Source: Pseudomonadota bacterium
GTDB lineage: Bacteria; Desulfobacterota; Binatia; UBA9968
Direction: 5' to 3'
Assembly: GCA_021324155.1 (NCBI GenBank)
Contig: JAJPJQ010000051.1
Span: 62,001 to 126,000, forward strand
DNA length: 64,000 nt
Below the pieces are notes generated by a model, which saw only the letters and a program-made list of their open reading frames with translations, had not been told where the DNA came from and did not search any database. A program made the position numbers and the translations under genes. Positions 60,658 to 64,000 of the stretch are shown one piece after another (the stretch's first letter is position 1; every line of letters begins with the position of its first letter).

Positions 60658-61686
60658 TTATTTCCCCTGTCTCATTTCACGATAGACAGCGTCGATGAAT
60701 CCTGCCTTATCGAGCTCGGCGACGAGGCTCGCGTCGACGACGTCGTCGGCGCCGATTTGCGCCACCTTGGGATTGAACTTCGCGAGAAAAGTAATCAGCG
60801 CTGCGACGCCTTCCTTCGTCGGATACGGTTTGCGGATGCTCGTCGCATACCCGCGGAGCGCCTTGTACGCGTCCTCGGTCTTGGCGGCATCGTCGAACTT
60901 CAAATACTTGCCGAGAACGCGCTTCACTTCCGCGCCGTTGCGCTCCTGCGCGATGAAGGCGATGCCTTCGACGATGCCCTTCACCGCTTTCAGCGCCGTG
61001 TCGCGGTGCTTCGCCAGGTAGGCCTTGCTGCTGTCGAGCGACTCGTGCTGGTAGGGAATGCCTAGTTTTCCGAGATAGCCGAGGTCCTTGTAGCCTTCTT
61101 TGACCATGAACGTGACGAAACCGGGGTCGACCAGCGTGGCGTCGATGGAGCCCGCGCGCATGCCGGCGACGCGCGTCGTCATCGTGCCGCTCTGCACGAA
61201 CGTGATGCCATCGCGCTTGGGGTCGATCTTGAAGTGCTCCAGCGCGATCTCGACCGCGGCGTGCGACGAGCTGCCGATGCGACTGACGCCGATTCTCTTT
61301 CCCTTGAGGTCGGCGATGTCCTTCACCTGCTTGGTCGAGACCAGGTTGTATTCGAGCGAGTTCACCAGCCCCATGATGATCGTCTCGCCCGAGCCCGACG
61401 CGTTCGAGATGATCGCCGGCGCGCCGGCGTTGTCGGCGATGCCGATCTCGCCCGACGCCAAGGCCTGCGACGTCAGCGTGCCGCTCTCGATCAGGATGAT
61501 CTCCGCGTCGAGGCCATATTTCCTGAAGAACCCTTTCTCACGCGGAATCCACAGAAACGCCGTGCTCGGACTAAGCGCGGAGTAGCTCAACCGGATCTTC
61601 TCCTGCGCCGAGACAAGGCGGATGGAACCGGCAAAAAGCGCGACCGCGAGAACGATCAGGGCGGTCGCTCTCAACAGCGTTCTCAT
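60658..61686 (-). CDS. NMT1/SsuA-like ABC transporter substrate-binding protein
   Basis: 342 aa from ATG 61686, which has AGGAGGGAGCC upstream and gives the signal peptide MRTLLRATALIVLAVALFAGSIRLVSAQ. The lobe reads LSYSALSPSTAFLWIPREKGFFRKYGLDAEIILIESGTLTSQALASGEIGIADNAG, and DLKGKRIGVSRIGSSSHAAVEIAL follows. It is a full-length paralogue of the other binding proteins here and is immediately upstream of one of them, a rare tandem. Confidence 0.92.
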   Translation of the reverse strand: MRTLLRATALIVLAVALFAGSIRLVSAQEKIRLSYSALSPSTAFLWIPREKGFFRKYGLDAEIILIESGTLTSQALASGEIGIADNAGAPAIISNASGSGETIIMGLVNSLEYNLVSTKQVKDIADLKGKRIGVSRIGSSSHAAVEIALEHFKIDPKRDGITFVQSGTMTTRVAGMRAGSIDATLVDPGFVTFMVKEGYKDLGYLGKLGIPYQHESLDSSKAYLAKHRDTALKAVKGIVEGIAFIAQERNGAEVKRVLGKYLKFDDAAKTEDAYKALRGYATSIRKPYPTKEGVAALITFLAKFNPKVAQIGADDVVDASLVAELDKAGFIDAVYREMRQGK

Positions 61687-61763
61687 GGCTCCCTCCTCGC
61701 GCGCTCGTCGCGTCTTCATCTTGGTGCCGGCATTTCGACTTCGAACCGGACAGCGCGGCTTAG

Positions 61764-62438
61764 TTACAACGTAACCGAATAGATTTCGATACTCGTAAAA
61801 TTGTCGTCTCTCTCGGTCCAGTCAAAACTTAGATAATAATGGAGATAATCGAGCGCCTGCTCATTCGAGTCGAACAAACCGTGTTCGTTTAACTTGAAAA
61901 AGTGATCTCGAAACAGCATCCCTTCAGGGTCGGTCCCGTGCCAGATAGGAATGAACAAGGCGTCGCAGATACAACTAAAATGGTCCGAGCAAAAGTATGC
62001 GACGTCGCAGCCGAGAAACAGCGCGCCTTTTGGAGGCAACGCAGGATCTCCAAACTCTTTGCCGAAAATGACCTCGTACTTATTCTGCCCACCACCCAAC
62101 GCGTTCCAAACACACTCAATATCGTTCGCTGAAGTAACCCAGCCGTCTTCACGTCCAGTGCTCAACTCGATCTTGTTCAGCAGTGCCGTCGCTTCGCTCG
62201 CTACGGAAGGCGTGCCCGCTTCGGTAAAGAATTTAGCTTCCTCGTACGACAACGCTCGAAGCGGATCTCGATTAATCCCTCGATAGCGCGGAAAATTTGG
62301 CGGAAGTATTGCACGGCTCTTATGTGGAACACCGTAAATCGGCTTCGTCGTATTAGGGTTATTGTCGTATCTTCCGCTTCGAAGCGCCGCGTCGTAGAGC
62401 AACTCGAAACGAGTGGCTATCAAATACCCTGATGCCAT
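61764..62438 (-). CDS. Hypothetical protein of atypical composition
   Basis: 224 aa, acidic and rich in Asn, Phe, Tyr and Cys, with a lower GC content than its neighbours. It begins MASGYLIATRFELLYDAALRSGRYDNNPNTTKPIYGVPHKSRAILPP and contains GALFLGCDVAYFCSDHFSCICDALFIPIWHG. No signal peptide or recognised domain. It interrupts a run of binding-protein genes without functional connection. The composition suggests recent acquisition. It could be a toxin-immunity or stress protein, but this is a guess. Confidence 0.7.
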   Translation of the reverse strand: MASGYLIATRFELLYDAALRSGRYDNNPNTTKPIYGVPHKSRAILPPNFPRYRGINRDPLRALSYEEAKFFTEAGTPSVASEATALLNKIELSTGREDGWVTSANDIECVWNALGGGQNKYEVIFGKEFGDPALPPKGALFLGCDVAYFCSDHFSCICDALFIPIWHGTDPEGMLFRDHFFKLNEHGLFDSNEQALDYLHYYLSFDWTERDDNFTSIEIYSVTL

Positions 62439-62458
62439 TACTCACCTAACATCTACGG

Positions 62459-63466
62459 CTACGGCACGTACATCCCATCGATCAGCCCTGCCGCTTCTTT
62501 CGGGAACATGCCGAGATCGACGCCTTCGCGGAGCCATGTTTTCTCGCCTTTGAGCGTCGCGGCGTCGGGCCAGGTGAAATCGGCGGGCAATAAAAACATC
62601 TTTGTCCGCGGCCAGGCCGCGGCGATCTCCTCCGGTTTTTCCAGGCCGAAGAACTGCTTCGCGTATTTTTTGAAATGCCCCTCGTCGCTTTGTAAGCCTT
62701 TATATGCTTCCGTCCACGCCGCCCGGAGATGCGGAACCATCGCGCCGTTCTCTTTCACCCATGGCTCCAGCGCGGAGAGCCAGATGACCGGCAAGACTTT
62801 GACGTTCAGCAACCGCGACAGCTCGTCTCGGAACCCGAGGATCGTCTTATACTTGCCGCCGCTCACGAGGCGCGACACGTGCGCCTCCCAGAGCAGCCCG
62901 GCCTCGACATCGCCTTTTTCCAGCACGGCGACGATCGCCGGCGCGCCCAATTTCTTCAGCTGAAAATCTTTCTCGATATTCATGCCGCGCTTGCGCATGA
63001 TGAAATCGAAAAGATTGTAAAGCGTCGTAACTTCCGCGGTGAGCGCGATGGGCTTGCCCTTCAGGTCTTCGACTTTGTTGTACGGCGAATCGCTTCTGAC
63101 GACGACATACATGTGGGTCGACTGGTACGGCTGCACGAGACGGATCGGCACGCCGGCTTGATTGGCGCGCAGGCCAGCCTCAGGCGTCATCAGGCCGACC
63201 GAAATCGCCTTGATGCCGAGCAGCCGCTGGATCTCCGGCACGCCCGCCCAGCGCGGCTTCATCACGAAGCCGTTCTTTTTATCCAGGCCTTTGTCGAGAA
63301 TGTACTGCCCGCCGAGGCCGAACAGCCCGTCGTCCGGCAGGCCGATCTCAATCGTCGGCGGTTCGGCGGCGTGAAGATTCACGGCAAGAATACACGTAGC
63401 CAACATACCGACAAGTATTTGCATTCCTCTAGCCTCGCGCCTCACGCCTCGCGCCAGTTTTATCAT
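62459..63466 (-). CDS. NMT1/SsuA-like ABC transporter substrate-binding protein with repeat-derived N-terminus
   Basis: 335 aa from ATG 63466, which overlaps the ATPase stop (ATGA) and has AGGAGG 4-5 nt upstream. The first residues MIKLARGVRREARG are encoded by a CTCACGC heptad repeat, followed by a normal signal core MQILVGMLATCILAVNLHA. The lobe reads PPTIEIGLPDDGLFGLGGQYILDKGLDKKNGFVMKPRWAGV. Unlike the other binders in the window it adjoins an ABC ATPase gene, so it probably belongs to a transport operon. Ligand unknown. Confidence 0.88.
   Translation of the reverse strand: MIKLARGVRREARGMQILVGMLATCILAVNLHAAEPPTIEIGLPDDGLFGLGGQYILDKGLDKKNGFVMKPRWAGVPEIQRLLGIKAISVGLMTPEAGLRANQAGVPIRLVQPYQSTHMYVVVRSDSPYNKVEDLKGKPIALTAEVTTLYNLFDFIMRKRGMNIEKDFQLKKLGAPAIVAVLEKGDVEAGLLWEAHVSRLVSGGKYKTILGFRDELSRLLNVKVLPVIWLSALEPWVKENGAMVPHLRAAWTEAYKGLQSDEGHFKKYAKQFFGLEKPEEIAAAWPRTKMFLLPADFTWPDAATLKGEKTWLREGVDLGMFPKEAAGLIDGMYVP
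63432..63455. repeat. Heptad repeat CTCACGC class within binding-protein N-terminus
   Basis: GCCTCGC/GCCTCAC/GCCTCGC plus GCC, three-plus units, translated on the minus strand as ARGVRREARG. Confidence 0.75.
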
Positions 63467-64000
63467 GCATCCTCCTGCCCGATGAGTTTGAGCACGATGT
63501 TCAGCAACGTCTTCTTAAAGCCGATGAACTCCGCTTCGTCGGGGTCGCGCGCGCTAGTCGGCAGCGGATTGTCCAGCACCTCGACGATGCGCGCGGGCCG
63601 CGCCGAGAAGATCACGATGCGGTCGCCCATGTAGGCGGCTTCTTCGACGTCATGCGTGACGAGCAGCGCGGTTTGATTCAAACGCGCGCAGATATTGAGT
63701 GTGTCGCGGCGCAGTTTGCGCGCGGTCAGCTGATCGAGCTTGCTGAACGGCTCGTCCATCAACAAAACCTCGGGCTCGATCGCAAGAGCGCGCGCGAGCC
63801 CGACGCGCTGGCGCATGCCGCCGGAGAGAAACAGCGGATACTGCCGGCGGAATTCCGCGAGGCCGACCAGGCCGAGATACTTCTCGAGCCGCGGCTTCCA
63901 TTCGTCGCGCGGCACGCTCATGCCTCTGAACGCGAACGTCAGGTTGCCCTCGACGCGCTTCCAATTCAATAGACGGGGATCCTGGAATACATAACCGAGT
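63463..64000 (-). CDS. ABC transporter ATPase, SsuB/TauB-like (5' end beyond the window)
   Basis: Partial: the reading frame stays open to the window edge, with LGYVFQDPRLLNWKRVEGNL (Q-loop region) continuing past the track's Met at 63969. Seen: signature LSGGMRQRVGLARALAI, Walker B EVLLMDEPFSKLD, H-loop LLVTHDVEEAAYMGDRIVIFSARPARI. The Walker A portion lies beyond 64000. This is the nitrate/sulfonate/taurine importer type that normally pairs with NMT1/SsuA binders, and the gene at 62459 is coupled to it by ATGA. Confidence 0.95.
   Translation of the reverse strand, partial: LGYVFQDPRLLNWKRVEGNLTFAFRGMSVPRDEWKPRLEKYLGLVGLAEFRRQYPLFLSGGMRQRVGLARALAIEPEVLLMDEPFSKLDQLTARKLRRDTLNICARLNQTALLVTHDVEEAAYMGDRIVIFSARPARIVEVLDNPLPTSARDPDEAEFIGFKKTLLNIVLKLIGQEDA

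Overview
The window looks like a chromosomal segment of a GC-rich, diderm (Gram-negative type), probably uncultured bacterium. Outer-membrane biogenesis is implied by an LptE lipoprotein, several lipobox proteins and a class A PBP. The style resembles deltaproteobacterial or Binatota-like metagenome genomes: many unlinked NMT1/SsuA-type binding proteins beside CaiB/BaiF CoA-transferases, acyl-CoA dehydrogenases, amidohydrolases and UbiD, plus a H+-pyrophosphatase and a GldA/GldG-like ABC cluster. The taxonomic guess is inference only.

Layout. 0-11 kb: a proline-rich lipoprotein, a catabolic cluster (two acyl-CoA dehydrogenases, a CoA-transferase, a binding protein), an ornithine-cyclodeaminase homologue, a secreted FN3/InlB-like repeat protein, then a binding protein and an amidohydrolase. 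11-18 kb: tRNA-Leu(UAA), hppA, tatC, a small lipoprotein, PBP1A and rpsT. 17.5-31 kb is a long minus-strand housekeeping block: yceD(DUF177)-rpmF-plsX-fabD-fabG-acpP, a terminator, then rpiB-glyA-nrdR-ribD-ribE-ribBA-ribH-nusB-leuS-lptE. No ketosynthase gene (fabH, fabF) is present in the fab block, and the DHBP-synthase half of RibBA has lost its catalytic motifs.

31-38 kb: two overlapping lipoprotein genes, then a plus-strand gliding-type ABC operon (ATPase, permease, GldG-like protein, DUF4340 protein) and small zinc-ribbon membrane proteins. 38-47 kb is accessory: small hypothetical genes, rpoZ, a SEC-C protein, an RRM protein, a CarD-like regulator with a possible attenuator leader, a cupin gene interrupted by an in-frame UGA, a frameshifted second cupin, a TM2 protein, a collagen-like secreted protein and paralogous zinc-ribbon proteins. 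46.7-56.6 kb: a MESH1-like HD hydrolase, a radical SAM protein coupled to an HtrA-like pseudoprotease, a GAF histidine kinase with proC, a very large membrane/spermidine-synthase/TPR fusion, and a UbiD decarboxylase. 56.6-59.7 kb is an alkylation-repair locus (ogt against ada-alkA) with a striking inverted repeat in the shared promoter. 59.7-64 kb holds three more binding proteins and the 3' part of an ABC ATPase that runs off the window.

Intergenic spacers repeatedly carry short heptanucleotide arrays with several unit sequences and a separate TCGACAGG-type dispersed repeat; both kinds invade gene ends. No CRISPR array, integrase, transposase or rRNA operon was seen. The most notable observations are the degenerate RibBA, the UGA-interrupted cupin, the palindrome at the alkylation-repair locus, the triad-less HtrA-like protein and the heptad repeats.
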